Both the position numbers and the translations under genes were made by a program. From JASJBU01 sp963790775 (GTDB taxonomy: Bacteria; Pseudomonadota; Gammaproteobacteria; Chromatiales; Chromatiaceae), in the NCBI GenBank assembly GCA_963790775.1, contig CAWBPR010000017.1, positions 10,460 to 74,459 on the forward strand: 64,000 nt of DNA. Reading direction: 5' to 3'. Below the pieces are notes generated by a model that was given only the letters and a program-made list of their open reading frames with translations, made no database searches and had not been told where the DNA came from. Below are positions 1-8,656 of this stretch, piece after piece; position 1 is the first letter of the stretch; each line of letters begins with the position of its first letter.

Positions 1-257
1 ATCTATCCTAGTGGGCGAGAGCTGGGTAAATTCCTATTGGAGGACAGAGCAGGATAAAGCAGCAGACCAGGCGCTTGGGGTCTTGAAATGAATAGGGGAT
101 AATGGCTGGTAGACCAGGAATCAGCTTAAGAACGACCGCGCCTAGGTGTTGCTGTTTAATCTGTTTAGTGGGCTTCGCAGGGCCGGCAGCACCTACCACA
201 GAAAACCTGGGTAAGCTTGTTCGAGAGATCCATCGAAAACCGAAAAGGCAATAAATC

Positions 258-578
258 ATGATCCATTCCACCACCCCCAGCATTCAGGGCAAAGAGATCA
301 AGAGTTACCATGGCGTCGTCACAGGCGAAGCCATTTTAGGGGCCAATATTTTCAAGGATATCTTCGCCAGCATTCGCGATATCGTCGGCGGCAGATCTGC
401 AGCCTATGAAAACGAACTGAAAAAAGCCCGCACCCTGGCATTCGAGGAGATGACACAGCAGGCGGAGGAGTTGGGCGCCAATGCCATCCTCGGCATCGAT
501 ATCGATTATGAAACCGTCGGTGCCCAGGGTGCTATGCTGATGGTCAGCGTCAGTGGTACAGCCGTGACGATCAAGTGA
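258..578 (+). CDS. YbjQ/UPF0145 family protein
   Basis: The 106-residue product matches the YbjQ (UPF0145, PF01906) family in length and layout. It has an N-terminal S-T-T-P motif followed by a V-V-T-G-E-A segment, a central helix rich in A and E (A-F-E-E-M), and a glycine-rich L-G-A-N-A-I-L-G-I-D strand. The family forms small cytoplasmic oligomers; its biochemical role is not established, although some members are annotated as heavy-metal-binding. There is no signal peptide. The ATG at 258 fits the family N-terminus, but no strong Shine-Dalgarno sequence precedes it. A second, broken copy lies about 1.1 kb downstream (1699-1979), so this is probably the functional member of a local duplication. 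Bases 1-257 upstream show no gene I can support. Confidence 0.85.
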   Translation: MIHSTTPSIQGKEIKSYHGVVTGEAILGANIFKDIFASIRDIVGGRSAAYENELKKARTLAFEEMTQQAEELGANAILGIDIDYETVGAQGAMLMVSVSGTAVTIK

Positions 579-591
579 TATCTCAAATCAA

Positions 592-1020
592 ATGCACTGC
601 CCGAAGAGTCCGGAAACAATAATTTTTGGAAGACACGAATTGGATTACACGATTACCCCCTCTCCCGACGGGGCATATATCACGCTTAAGATCGTTGGGG
701 ACATCACCAGAAAGACCGCCATGGGACTGAACCTGGAGGCCCATGCACTTGGCAGGGAATTACATATCAATCGATACCTGGTCGATGCGACAGAAGCGAG
801 AAACCGGGAATCGATCCTGGAGAACTACGAATTTGCCTACACCGACATGCGTAACACGGATGACATCGACACCCGAGCCCGGATTGCCGTACTGGTCAGT
901 CCAGGCGATCACTCACACGACTTTGTCGAGACGCTGTCCAGAAACGCCGGATTCAACATGCAAATCTTCACGGACATCGACCAGGCCATGTTGTTTCTTA
1001 TGCTTAATCTGGACAGCTGA
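592..1020 (+). CDS. Hypothetical STAS-like small protein
   Basis: This 142-residue cytoplasmic protein has no signal peptide or membrane segment. The predicted alternation of strands and helices (Y-I-T-L-K-I-V-G-D, a helix, then R-Y-L-V-D-A-T-E, a later I-A-V-L-V-S strand) recalls the STAS/SpoIIAA-like fold seen in many small bacterial regulators, but I cannot name a family with confidence. The ATG at 592 has no good ribosome site. A TTG at 640, preceded by GGAAGA at the right distance, would give a 126-residue protein starting at D-Y-T-I and is a credible alternative start. It sits 13 bp after the ybjQ-like gene on the same strand and could be cotranscribed with it. Confidence 0.55.
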   Translation: MHCPKSPETIIFGRHELDYTITPSPDGAYITLKIVGDITRKTAMGLNLEAHALGRELHINRYLVDATEARNRESILENYEFAYTDMRNTDDIDTRARIAVLVSPGDHSHDFVETLSRNAGFNMQIFTDIDQAMLFLMLNLDS

Positions 1021-1223
1021 GCAACGCTGATATCCGATGTGCGATATGTTTACAACGCCGGAATAGATTAACCAAGATCGATAAGTCAGTATCGATTGAT
1101 TATCACTAAACATTCGAGTTCAAATGACCAGACTCGATTCTAAAAAACTTCCTGGGTGCTTCCGTGGCGCAAGGCACACCATCGAACCTAACCAACAAAA
1201 ATAGATCATTAAGGAGATCAATT

Positions 1224-1658
1224 ATGAAGATGTTGAAGGCCGTTTTGTTATTGTTGTTGTTCCTTCCAAGCATATGGAGCTGCACGGCCAAATTCGCTAT
1301 CCCTGAGAATGCTATTATTGGCAAAAATTTCATCGGTAAGTGGGAAGGACAACACTCTGATAAAAAATCCGGGATTTTGAGAAAATGGGACCAAACACGG
1401 AATAGCGATGGCACTTACAGCATCCACTTGAAATACTATGACAAGGAGAATAAATACCTAAAGGATACTGTTGAGACTGGGTATTGGTGGATTCAAGATA
1501 ATCTGTTTTACGAAATCTCACCTGGAAACATGAAGACCCCTGAATCTTACCAGTTTAAATTTCTCAATAAGGATAAAATTAAATTTTCTTCAGTCATAAC
1601 CGATTCATCCAGTAAACAAGCAGGCTATTCATTTGTAGATACAAGAGTTTCAGAATAA
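1224..1658 (+). CDS. Putative lipoprotein, unknown function
   Basis: The 144-residue product starts with a lysine-containing n-region and a run of leucines, followed by I-W-S-C at residues about 17-20. This looks like a slightly atypical lipobox, so the mature protein would be lipid-anchored. The ATG at 1224 is chosen over upstream in-frame starts because AAGGAG lies at 1211-1216 and because the signal peptide begins there. The mature part (G-K-W-E-G-Q, Y-S-I-H-L-K-Y-Y, E-T-G-Y-W-W) has the strand-rich pattern of lipocalin-like small lipoproteins, but no family can be named. The local sequence is more AT-rich than its neighbours. Confidence 0.6.
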   Translation: MKMLKAVLLLLLFLPSIWSCTAKFAIPENAIIGKNFIGKWEGQHSDKKSGILRKWDQTRNSDGTYSIHLKYYDKENKYLKDTVETGYWWIQDNLFYEISPGNMKTPESYQFKFLNKDKIKFSSVITDSSSKQAGYSFVDTRVSE

Positions 1659-1698
1659 TAGAATGCTCTTAGAACATACGCTCTAACCACGAGTGAAG

Positions 1699-1979
1699 AT
1701 GAATATGATTCTTTCAACCACGCCCAGTATCCAGGGCAAAGAAATCAAGGATTACCATGGGGTAGTCACAGGCGAAGCGATTTTAGGGGCCGATATCATT
1801 AAAGATATGTTTGTCAGCATTCGCGATATCGGCGGCGGAAGGTCAGCTGCCTACGAGCAGGAACTGCAAAAAAGCCAGGACCATAGCCTTCGAGGAAATG
1901 ACTCAACAGGCTATCAGTTTAGGGGCAAACGCTATCATGGGCATCTTTATTTTTAATTTGACTGTTCGCCATGCGTAAA
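1699..1979 (+). pseudogene. Second ybjQ-like copy, frameshifted and truncated
   Basis: The first half is almost the same as the YbjQ-family protein at 258-578 (S-T-T-P-S-I-Q-G-K-E-I, then V-V-T-G-E-A-I-L-G-A). At about 1867-1872 there is a run of six A where the reading frame needs five. After it the frame shifts, but the family sequence continues in another frame (A-R-T-I-A-F-E-E-M, then L-G-A-N-A-I-M-G-I). That corrected frame then ends at TAA 1977-1979 and lacks about the last 20 residues of the intact copy. The gene is therefore broken twice, by a one-base insertion and by loss of its 3' end next to the following gene. A homopolymer sequencing error could explain the first lesion but not the second. 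Confidence 0.75.
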
Positions 1980-2348
1980 ATCAATGATTTCAAACCCTTC
2001 GTCCCATCAAATGACTACGCCGTCTCGAAGGCTTTTTATGAATGCATGGGGTTCAAAATCAACTGGGACGATGGCGAAGTCTGCGAAATCGACACCCGAT
2101 TTGGCTATCGCTTTCTTCTGTTACCCAGAAACCACAATAATTACGCGCACAGCCTGATGCTGCATTTAATGGTCAATTCTGCCCAGGAATGGTATGACCA
2201 TTTCATCGATATCGGATTGGCTGAAAAATTTCCAGGCACCAAAGTTGCGGCACCCGACCTCAAACCTTGGGGTCTATTGATAACTCATGTGTGGGATCCT
2301 GCGGGGGTGCTGTTACATTTTGCTGAAAGGCCGAATGAGGACACATGA
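1971..2348 (+). CDS. VOC (glyoxalase/bleomycin-resistance fold) protein
   Basis: This 125-residue protein has the pattern of a vicinal-oxygen-chelate domain: F-V-P-S-N-D-Y-A-V-S-K-A-F-Y near the start, F-Y-E-C-M-G-F, and a C-terminal W-D-P-A-G-V-L-L-H-F-A-E. The last contains the H/E pair that typically closes the metal site in these proteins. VOC proteins include lyases, dioxygenases and drug-binding resistance proteins. The substrate cannot be told from sequence. It is cytoplasmic. The ATG at 1971 lies within the tail of the broken ybjQ copy, which suggests that the deletion in that copy ended at this gene. Confidence 0.75.
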   Translation: MRKINDFKPFVPSNDYAVSKAFYECMGFKINWDDGEVCEIDTRFGYRFLLLPRNHNNYAHSLMLHLMVNSAQEWYDHFIDIGLAEKFPGTKVAAPDLKPWGLLITHVWDPAGVLLHFAERPNEDT

Positions 2349-2404
2349 CTCAAGTGGTACGGCACGGACTTTCCTATGGAATACAGACATAGAGGTAACG
2401 AGGC

Positions 2405-2698
2405 ATGGCATTAGTCAAAGCAACAGATACTGAAATACAGAAGTTTCTTGATCGACACAACACCTGGTCTATCGAAGACGGCAAACTGCACCGTGAATAT
2501 ATTTTCAGCAATTTTGTACAGGCCTTTGGATTCATGACAGAGGTGGCTCTGATTGCCGAGTCCAGCAACCATCATCCTGAGTGGTTCAACGTCTACAAGA
2601 GGGTGATTGTAGATCTGACCACACATGAAGCTGGAGGAATAACTAAGCGCGATTTCGAGTTGGCCAAGAGCATGGAAGAAATCGCAATGCAAAAGTAG
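2405..2698 (+). CDS. phhB: 4a-hydroxytetrahydrobiopterin dehydratase (pterin carbinolamine dehydratase)
   Basis: The 97-residue product carries the family signature S-N-H-H-P-E-W around residues 58-64, with the paired histidines that catalyse dehydration of 4a-hydroxytetrahydropterin, and a later T-H-E-A-G-G-I-T motif. Its length matches bacterial PhhB/DCoH. The reaction recycles the pterin cofactor of aromatic amino acid hydroxylases; in bacteria lacking a hydroxylase it may serve other pterins such as molybdopterin intermediates. No phenylalanine hydroxylase gene is seen nearby. The ATG at 2405 follows a GAGG-type ribosome site. It is cytoplasmic. Confidence 0.9.
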   Translation: MALVKATDTEIQKFLDRHNTWSIEDGKLHREYIFSNFVQAFGFMTEVALIAESSNHHPEWFNVYKRVIVDLTTHEAGGITKRDFELAKSMEEIAMQK

Positions 2699-2809
2699 GG
2701 GCAGCGGTAGTGCGATACTAAATCGAGAGATCATGGCTCATAGTTACCAGCCAACGAATAAGTTATCGGCAAACAGAACTCGGCACCGGGAGATTCACTC
2801 TAAATCAAC

Positions 2810-3436
2810 ATGTCACAACATCTCGAACTTCAGATAGGCGGCTTCACCCCGCTGACCACGCTGGATTTTCCAGGCGAACTGGCTGCAGTGATCTTCTGCC
2901 AGGGCTGCCCCTGGCGGTGCCGCTACTGTCACAATGAGGAATTGATTCCGCGTCAGGGTCAAACCAAAATCCCATGGCGGCAGATCATTGAACTTCTGCA
3001 GCAACGCCGTGGACTGCTGGACGCAGTGGTTTTCAGCGGCGGTGAACCCACCCTGCAAAAAGCGCTGCTCCCTGCAATCAGTGAAATCAGGGCACTGGGC
3101 TACAAGATCGGCCTGCATACGGGCGGCCCCTACCCCGAACGTCTCCAGGAAATTCTGCCCTATCTGGATTGGGTGGGTCTGGACATCAAGGCCATGGAGG
3201 AAAACTATGCGCAGGTGACGGGAGTCAAGGACTCAGGCAAAAAGGCCTGGGAGAGCGCAAGGCTCCTGATCGAGAGCGGTGTTCCCCATGAAATCCGCAC
3301 CACCATCCATCCAAAACTAACCACAACCGCTGAACAGGAAGCGATCACCCAACGGTTAAGCGCATTGGGTTCAGCGCAGCATCGACTTCAAATTTGTGTC
3401 ACTGAGCACTGTCTAGACCCACAACTGCGAAGCTGA
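2810..3436 (+). CDS. nrdG: Anaerobic ribonucleotide-reductase activating protein (NrdG-like radical SAM)
   Basis: The 208-residue protein has the radical SAM cysteine triad CxxxCxxC at C33, C37 and C40 (C-P-W-R-C-R-Y-C-H-N), preceded by G-F-T-P-L-T-T-L-D-F-P-G, which is typical of the NrdG-type activases annotated as TIGR02495. It also has the S-A-M-binding S-G-G-E-P motif. These enzymes use a [4Fe-4S] cluster and S-adenosylmethionine to install a glycyl radical on anaerobic ribonucleotide reductase NrdD, allowing deoxynucleotide synthesis without oxygen. No nrdD lies in this window, so the partner must be upstream or elsewhere. Other glycyl-radical enzymes are possible partners. Confidence 0.8.
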   Translation: MSQHLELQIGGFTPLTTLDFPGELAAVIFCQGCPWRCRYCHNEELIPRQGQTKIPWRQIIELLQQRRGLLDAVVFSGGEPTLQKALLPAISEIRALGYKIGLHTGGPYPERLQEILPYLDWVGLDIKAMEENYAQVTGVKDSGKKAWESARLLIESGVPHEIRTTIHPKLTTTAEQEAITQRLSALGSAQHRLQICVTEHCLDPQLRS

Positions 3437-3901
3437 AGAAAAACGGCTCTCCCCAGGGCATTTCCATGCTTAGCTCCGTTAACCGCACATCTGACGCGCA
3501 TGGCTGCACTTATGCCGCGAGACAGGCATCCGGAAGTGACCAGGCGCCACTCCTGCCAGTAGTACTCATTGCATATCCTGCCTTCAGTATTGCTAAGCTA
3601 AAAGTATCAAATAAATACCGTCACTGGTGAAATGAAACTATTTCACTCACCTGAACTCACAAAGTTTAGTGTTGTGTAAAGATGCCCCGACATGCGATCA
3701 CTCAATGTTGTTCAGTGTTCGCTAATAATTTCATATACCTTTGTTTCCCTGGAATGTTTTGCATCTGGATTGCAGTTGACGTAACATCGCCGGGGTTCTG
3801 AAAGATACCGGTATAAAAATATGCTATTGGATAATTTCCTTAGCCACATCGGTGAAAAAATAGAAATAATGTCTTTCGCTGATTAACTCTGGGGGTTGAG
3901 T
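3437..3901 (+). other. Intergenic region before the tetrahaem cytochrome
   Basis: This 465-bp stretch between the activase and the NapC-type cytochrome shows no credible coding sequence. Its last 250 bases are AT-rich and are the likely promoter and leader of the cytochrome gene. I checked the T-G-G-n-n-G-C-like sequence near 3750 for a sigma-54 site; the spacing is wrong. GGGGG at 3891-3895 serves as the ribosome site for the cytochrome ATG at 3902. Confidence 0.4.
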
Positions 3902-4474
3902 ATGTTCCGAACTAATACGGGCAAGATTTCCCTTATTCTTGTCGCTGTCATCTTCTTCGCCGGCGCAATCTTTGCCGGGCTTTTCAATATGGGCCTCGCC
4001 TATACAAACGAGATGGATTTCTGCACCTCCTGCCACTCGATGAAGGTTAATCTGGAAGAGTACAAAAAGACAGTCCACTACAAGAACGCCTCCGGTGTAC
4101 GCGCCACCTGCTCCGACTGCCATGTGCCAGAACCTTTCATTCCAAAGATGATTGCCAAGGTAATGGCGGCTAAGGATGTCTACCACGAGATCCTGGGCAC
4201 CATCGACACCAAGGAGAAGTACGAAGCGCATCGGTGGGACATGGCCGTTCGTGTCTGGGAAAAAATGCGCGCCTCCAACTCCCGGGAGTGCCGTTCATGC
4301 CACGAATATGATCAGATGGACCTCAGCGAACAGGATCGCAGCGCCCGTAAGCGCCACCCAGCCGCCCTTGACGAAGGTAAAGCCTGTATCGACTGCCATG
4401 CCGGCATTGCTCATGAAGAGCCGGATGAACCAGATGAAGCGGATGAGGAAACTGACGCAGAGGATAAGGAATAA
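3902..4474 (+). CDS. NapC/NirT-type tetrahaem c-type cytochrome
   Basis: The 190-residue product has one N-terminal membrane anchor (residues about 8-28) and four CxxCH haem-attachment motifs at 41-45, 70-74, 130-134 and 162-166. This is the arrangement of NapC/NirT-family quinol dehydrogenases, which take electrons from membrane quinols and pass them to periplasmic redox partners. After the fourth haem comes a very acidic tail (repeated E-P-D-E and A-D-E-E), which is unusual and may dock a basic partner. The start is placed at ATG 3902, seven bases after GGGGG; an in-frame TTG at 3896 is less likely. It lies upstream of an exported ankyrin protein and fccAB on the same strand, so it may exchange electrons with the sulfide-oxidising system. 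That link is inference. Confidence 0.85.
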   Translation: MFRTNTGKISLILVAVIFFAGAIFAGLFNMGLAYTNEMDFCTSCHSMKVNLEEYKKTVHYKNASGVRATCSDCHVPEPFIPKMIAKVMAAKDVYHEILGTIDTKEKYEAHRWDMAVRVWEKMRASNSRECRSCHEYDQMDLSEQDRSARKRHPAALDEGKACIDCHAGIAHEEPDEPDEADEETDAEDKE

Positions 4475-4527
4475 TTCATCCCAGGCCATGCTCCTCTTTG
4501 TACCTGACTAAACCGAAGCAACTATCA

Positions 4528-5463
4528 ATGAAGAAGATCAAACTCACTGGACTCATACTTACCTTGCTGCTTCTCAGCCTGCAGACGTTGGCGGGTGAAA
4601 GTCAGAAAGAGATAGATCTCCGACTGGCAGCCAGCGTTGGTGATGACGAAACTATTGCCAAATTGCTTGATCAAGGAGTTGACGTCGACGCTGACAACAA
4701 GTTTGGCAAGACAGCGTTGATGATGGCGGTAGAGAACGACAATTTCGAAACCGTCGTTACACTCCTAATGTATGGCGCGGATGTCAATGCACGCACTGTT
4801 GCGGGCTGTACCGCCTTGACCTTTGCCGCAGAAAACGGCCACCCGGCCATTTCCGCCTTACTTCTGGAGCGTGGCGCCAATCTGCATGATCGCACCCGCG
4901 CAGGCTGGGACTCGCTGATGATCGCGGCTCGCTATGGCATCATCGACATGGTCGAGCAGTTACTCTTTAAAGGAGCCGATCCAAAAGCGTCTGACAAATA
5001 TGGCAAAAATGCATTGATGATGACCGCTGAAAAAGGACATGTCGAGACCACTGTCTTGCTGGTCACGAACGGCGCTGACATCAACTCCAAAGACAAGAAC
5101 GGCTCAACAGCGCTGATACTTGCCGCAGACCAGGGCCATGACAAAGTGGTAGAGGCCCTTATCAAGCATGGTGCTGATGTGAATGCCAGAGATGCGGATG
5201 GCGCAACGGCATTAATCTGGGCTGTTGGTCAGGGCCGGGACGCTGCCGCGAAACTACTGGTAGCAGGTGGCGCAGATCTCAATCTGGCAGATAACGATGG
5301 CGTTTCACCCTTGATGGAGGCCGTCAACAGGGGTTCTCAACAGATGGTTGAATATCTTCTGGCCCAAGGAGCGGACAAACGTCTAAAAGACAATAAAGGG
5401 CGCACAGCAGGGGATATAGCAAAAATGAAAAAACGGGATAACCTCTATAACCTGCTGAAATAG
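4528..5463 (+). CDS. Exported ankyrin-repeat protein
   Basis: The 311-residue protein begins with a clear Sec signal peptide (M-K-K-I-K-L, then a leucine-rich core ending at T-L-A-G) and is otherwise built of about eight to nine ankyrin repeats of 33 residues. Each shows the G-x-T-A-L-x-x-A-A and L-L-x-x-G-A-D-V/I-N consensus. It should therefore be a periplasmic protein-protein interaction scaffold with no enzymatic domain. Start at ATG 4528 gives the signal peptide; an in-frame TTG at 4498 lies too far upstream. It sits between a tetrahaem cytochrome and fccAB on one strand. A role as chaperone or docking platform for periplasmic cytochromes is inference. Confidence 0.85.
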   Translation: MKKIKLTGLILTLLLLSLQTLAGESQKEIDLRLAASVGDDETIAKLLDQGVDVDADNKFGKTALMMAVENDNFETVVTLLMYGADVNARTVAGCTALTFAAENGHPAISALLLERGANLHDRTRAGWDSLMIAARYGIIDMVEQLLFKGADPKASDKYGKNALMMTAEKGHVETTVLLVTNGADINSKDKNGSTALILAADQGHDKVVEALIKHGADVNARDADGATALIWAVGQGRDAAAKLLVAGGADLNLADNDGVSPLMEAVNRGSQQMVEYLLAQGADKRLKDNKGRTAGDIAKMKKRDNLYNLLK

Positions 5464-5646
5464 CCTAAACAGCATTATGTGGATGGAGTAAATCAAGAGC
5501 AGCTTGTCCGATACGGCAACAAGTTACCAAAGAATAATTTCATCCATCAGATTACACCGGGATCAGTAATGTTTCCGTGTATTAATTAGGGAATGAGTAT
5601 TCCCTATTTACCTTAGTAAGCCTGTTCAAAACCCAAAGGAGGTAAC

Positions 5647-6267
5647 ATGGCATACGCAACACTCAAGAAGGCTTTGATCGGTGCATTTGTGATCAGTGCA
5701 TCCTCAGCTGCCTTTGCCGCCGATGAAAAGACACCACCGCTCATGACTGGCGCAAGCGCCACCATGTTGTCCAATACCTGCGCAGGCTGTCACGGCACAT
5801 ACGGCGCCAGCGCCGGACCCGCCACCCCAAGCCTGGGAGGCATGTCCTCTGAATACTTCAAGGAAACCATGCAAGGCTTTGCCGGTGGTGAAATCAAATC
5901 CACCATCATGGGCCGTATTGCGCAAGGTTATTCCGATGAAGAGATTGCTCTGATGGGGGATTATTTCAGCAAACAGAAGTTTGTCTCCGCCAAACAGGCC
6001 TTTGATGCCGACAAGGCAAAAACCGGAGCGAAACTGCACGACAAATACTGTGAAAAATGCCACGCAGAAGGCGGCACTTCTGCGGAAGATGACTCCGGCA
6101 TACTGGCCGGCCAGCTTGTCCCTTATCTGCAATACACCTTGGCTGACTTCAAGGCGGGTGATCGTGAGATGCCCAAGAAGATGAAGAAAAAAGTCAATGC
6201 TTTGTTGAAGAAAGAAGGTGATGCCGGCGTCGATGCACTGATGAATTACTACGCCAGCCAACAGTAA
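5647..6267 (+). CDS. fccA: Flavocytochrome c sulfide dehydrogenase, dihaem cytochrome subunit
   Basis: The 206-residue product has a Sec signal peptide cleaved near A-F-A-A (about residue 25) and two CxxCH motifs (C-A-G-C-H about residue 46, C-E-K-C-H about residue 136). This is the two-domain cytochrome layout of FccA, the electron-accepting subunit of flavocytochrome c. It receives electrons from the FAD subunit that oxidises sulfide in the periplasm and passes them to a soluble cytochrome. A strong ribosome site, AGGAGGTAAC, precedes ATG 5647. It lies 15 bp before fccB, confirming the operon. The c4-type fold alone would be ambiguous; the fccB neighbour decides the call. Confidence 0.93.
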   Translation: MAYATLKKALIGAFVISASSAAFAADEKTPPLMTGASATMLSNTCAGCHGTYGASAGPATPSLGGMSSEYFKETMQGFAGGEIKSTIMGRIAQGYSDEEIALMGDYFSKQKFVSAKQAFDADKAKTGAKLHDKYCEKCHAEGGTSAEDDSGILAGQLVPYLQYTLADFKAGDREMPKKMKKKVNALLKKEGDAGVDALMNYYASQQ

Positions 6268-6282
6268 AGGGGAACAGGAAAC

Positions 6283-7581
6283 ATGAAGATTACCCGAAGA
6301 GGTTTTGTTAAAGGTGCCGGCGCTGCTGCAGCGGTCGGCATGGTAGGTGTGCCCTTTCTCGCGCTGGGTGCATCCAAAAAGGTTGTCGTGGTTGGCGGTG
6401 GCACCGGTGGCGCAACGGCCGCCAAGTATCTGCGCATGGCCGATCCGACCATCGAGGTCACGCTGATCGAGGCCAACAAGGATTACTACACCTGCTACAT
6501 GTCCAATGAGGTATTGAGTGGTGACCGCACCATCGATTCCATCAAGTTCGGCTATACCGGCCTGGGCAAGCATGGCGTGAAAGTGGTGCATGACGTGGTG
6601 ACCGAGATCGATGCCAAGGCCAAGATCGTAAAGACTAAAGGCGGGCAGAGTTTCAATTACGACCGTTGTATCGTTGCCCCTGGCATCGATTTGAAATGGG
6701 ATGCCATCGAAGGTTATGACGCCAAGGTAGCCGAAACCATCCCTCACGCATGGAAGGCCGGTTCTCAGACCGTTACTCTGCGCAAGCAGCTGGAAGCCAT
6801 GAAGGATGGCGGCACGGTGGTGATTGCTCCTCCGCCAAACCCCTTCCGTTGTCCTCCCGGACCTTACGAGCGCGCCTCACAGATCGCTCACTATCTGAAG
6901 TCCCACAAGCCGAAATCCAAGATCCTGATCCTGGATCCCAAGCCGAATTTCTCCAAACAGGGGCTTTTCGTACAGGGCTGGAAGGACCTTTATGGTTACG
7001 AGACCGACAACTCCATGATCGAGTGGCGCGGCAGCGCCCAGGGCTCGAATGACAATGCGGTCATCAAGGTCGACGCAGGTTCGATGTCAGTCACCACCGG
7101 ATTTGAGGAAGAGGTCAAGGCTGATGTATTGAACGTCATCCCGGCGCAGAAGGCCGGCGCGATCGCCTTTGCTGCCGGCCTGACTGATGACAGCGGCTGG
7201 TGCCCAATCAACCTGCATACCTTTGAGTCCACCATTCACAAGGACATCCATGTGATTGGTGATGCTTCTATTGCAACAGGTATGCCTAAGTCAGGTTATG
7301 CCGCCAACTCTGAGGCCAAAGTCTGTGCCGCAAGCGTGGCGGCCCTGTTGAGTGGCCAGGAGCCCGGCATACCGGCCTATGTCAACACCTGCTATTCCAT
7401 AGTCGGTGAGGATTACGGTATCTCCGTCGCAGGCGTCTATCGCCTGGCTGAAGATGGCTCCAAGATCACTCAGGTTTCCGGTGGTCTGACGCCAAGCGAT
7501 GCAACTCCAGAGATGCGCGCACGCGAAGTACAGTATGCCTACAGCTGGTTTACCAATATCACCAGCGATATATTCATGTAG
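6283..7581 (+). CDS. fccB: Flavocytochrome c sulfide dehydrogenase, flavoprotein subunit
   Basis: The 432-residue product starts with a twin-arginine signal (T-R-R-G-F-V-K at residues 4-10), then a Rossmann FAD motif V-V-V-V-G-G-G-T-G-G-A-T. The family cysteines are present: the one in Y-Y-T-C-Y-M-S-N, which in the characterised enzyme carries the covalently bound FAD, and two more in F-R-C-P-P-G-P-Y-E-R and V-N-T-C-Y-S, which correspond to the redox-active pair near the flavin. The enzyme oxidises sulfide to sulfur or polysulfide in the periplasm. Tat export of the folded flavoprotein together with Sec-exported FccA is the normal arrangement. The gene ends 44 bp before a strong bidirectional terminator. 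All key residues I could check are intact. Confidence 0.96.
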   Translation: MKITRRGFVKGAGAAAAVGMVGVPFLALGASKKVVVVGGGTGGATAAKYLRMADPTIEVTLIEANKDYYTCYMSNEVLSGDRTIDSIKFGYTGLGKHGVKVVHDVVTEIDAKAKIVKTKGGQSFNYDRCIVAPGIDLKWDAIEGYDAKVAETIPHAWKAGSQTVTLRKQLEAMKDGGTVVIAPPPNPFRCPPGPYERASQIAHYLKSHKPKSKILILDPKPNFSKQGLFVQGWKDLYGYETDNSMIEWRGSAQGSNDNAVIKVDAGSMSVTTGFEEEVKADVLNVIPAQKAGAIAFAAGLTDDSGWCPINLHTFESTIHKDIHVIGDASIATGMPKSGYAANSEAKVCAASVAALLSGQEPGIPAYVNTCYSIVGEDYGISVAGVYRLAEDGSKITQVSGGLTPSDATPEMRAREVQYAYSWFTNITSDIFM

Positions 7582-7625
7582 TCATTCAACCCCTTGTTGC
7601 AGGGCTGTTCATCAGCCTTTGCACA

Positions 7626-7670
7626 GCAATAAAAAAGGCGGAGCTTTTTAAACTCCGCCTTTTTTATTGC
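7626..7670. terminator. Bidirectional intrinsic terminator, perfect 18-bp stem
   Basis: Positions 7626-7643 pair perfectly with 7653-7670 around a 9-base loop. The GC-rich core (GGCGGAG/CTCCGCC) is flanked by six A on one side and six T on the other, so it can terminate transcription from both directions. It sits between convergent genes: fccB ends at 7581 and the minus-strand cytochrome ends at 7715. Confidence 0.93.
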
Positions 7671-7714
7671 TGTTGTTTTTCCCGATAGACTGATTAAAGG
7701 GCTAAGGCCTTGGC

Positions 7715-8485
7715 TTAAGGACGGGGAGGACGATTCGCCCGTTGGTCAATCACATAACCTGTACCAGCTTCTGGTTTGCGGGCGTAATTCGGATAATCCG
7801 GATTCATCCAGCCGGGCTGTGCCATTTTCTCTGGCGGCGGCTGCAGCCGTGAGACATAATCCATTACAGCCAGGATATCACGGTGATGGAAGCCGCGAAT
7901 CTGCTTCACCATCTTTGAATCGGCATTTCTACGCCGTCCGGTCTTGATCCACTCAAACTGTCGCACCAGATAGCGGTAGTGTTGACCATAGATTGCGGGT
8001 ATATGGTCGACCACATGACCCTCGCCATTCTTGCCGTGACAATCAGTACAGTTCTCCTCATACAGCCTTTTACCCAGTTCCAGGTCATCACCGGGGCCTT
8101 TGCCGTTTTCCGGCGTCATGGGAAGCTGTGCAATGTAGGCCGCCACATCAGCGAGTTCCTGGGTACCGCCCAACAGCGCGCTTGAAGTAAAGGGCCGCAT
8201 CGTGGGGTTGTCGCGATTTCTGGCGCGGATATCAGCAAGCTGTTTAATAATCACTGTGTTGAGCTGACCTGCAACCTGGGGATAAGCCCCACTCTCGAGC
8301 CCCCAGCCTTCCGGTGCATGGCACACAGAACAAATTTTGTAGACCTTCTTGCCGTTCTCAAGATTCGGGGGCAGGGTGAGTGCTGCTTCGTACTCCTGCA
8401 GCGCTTCATCCTGCGAGGAACCGTAGACCGCTCCAGTAAATAAAAGTGTAGCGGCCAACAGCCTGTTTAATATTCTGTCTTTCAT
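7715..8485 (-). CDS. Dihaem c-type cytochrome (c4-like)
   Basis: The 256-residue product has an N-terminal signal peptide (core L-L-A-A-T-L-L-F) and two haem sites, C-S-V-C-H and C-T-D-C-H, in two similar c-type domains, as in cytochrome c4. It also has a proline-rich C-terminal extension of about 45 residues (P-P-P-E-K-M-A-Q-P-G and a basic tail) that plain c4 lacks. Start at ATG 8485 follows GAGGAG; an in-frame TTG three bases upstream is not needed. It is convergent with fccB and divergent from another dihaem cytochrome at 8975, so it probably belongs to the same periplasmic electron-transfer system. The exact redox partner is unknown. Confidence 0.87.
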   Translation of the reverse strand: MKDRILNRLLAATLLFTGAVYGSSQDEALQEYEAALTLPPNLENGKKVYKICSVCHAPEGWGLESGAYPQVAGQLNTVIIKQLADIRARNRDNPTMRPFTSSALLGGTQELADVAAYIAQLPMTPENGKGPGDDLELGKRLYEENCTDCHGKNGEGHVVDHIPAIYGQHYRYLVRQFEWIKTGRRRNADSKMVKQIRGFHHRDILAVMDYVSRLQPPPEKMAQPGWMNPDYPNYARKPEAGTGYVIDQRANRPPRP

Positions 8486-8656
8486 CAATACTCCTCTGCC
8501 ACCTTGTCTGGATTATCCGATCAATGTCCGGCAAAAAAAAAACACCAGATCCTCGAGACTGTAAAACATAAAACTGCCTGAAAAAAAGTTCACGTATTAT
8601 TTTTCGTCGATTATATAACCTCACGGGGAGTGTCGTACACTTCAATCCTACAAACA

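Noticed and set aside
8..283. Minus-strand open frame at the left edge
   Set aside because: It overlaps the start of the YbjQ gene, has no recognisable domain and reads as the reverse of non-coding DNA.
3740..3765. Sigma-54 promoter before the tetrahaem cytochrome
   Set aside because: The GG and GC elements are 8 bases apart instead of the required 10.
5704..6747. Long minus-strand open frame across fccA and fccB
   Set aside because: It is a reverse-strand shadow of two confidently identified genes and resembles nothing.
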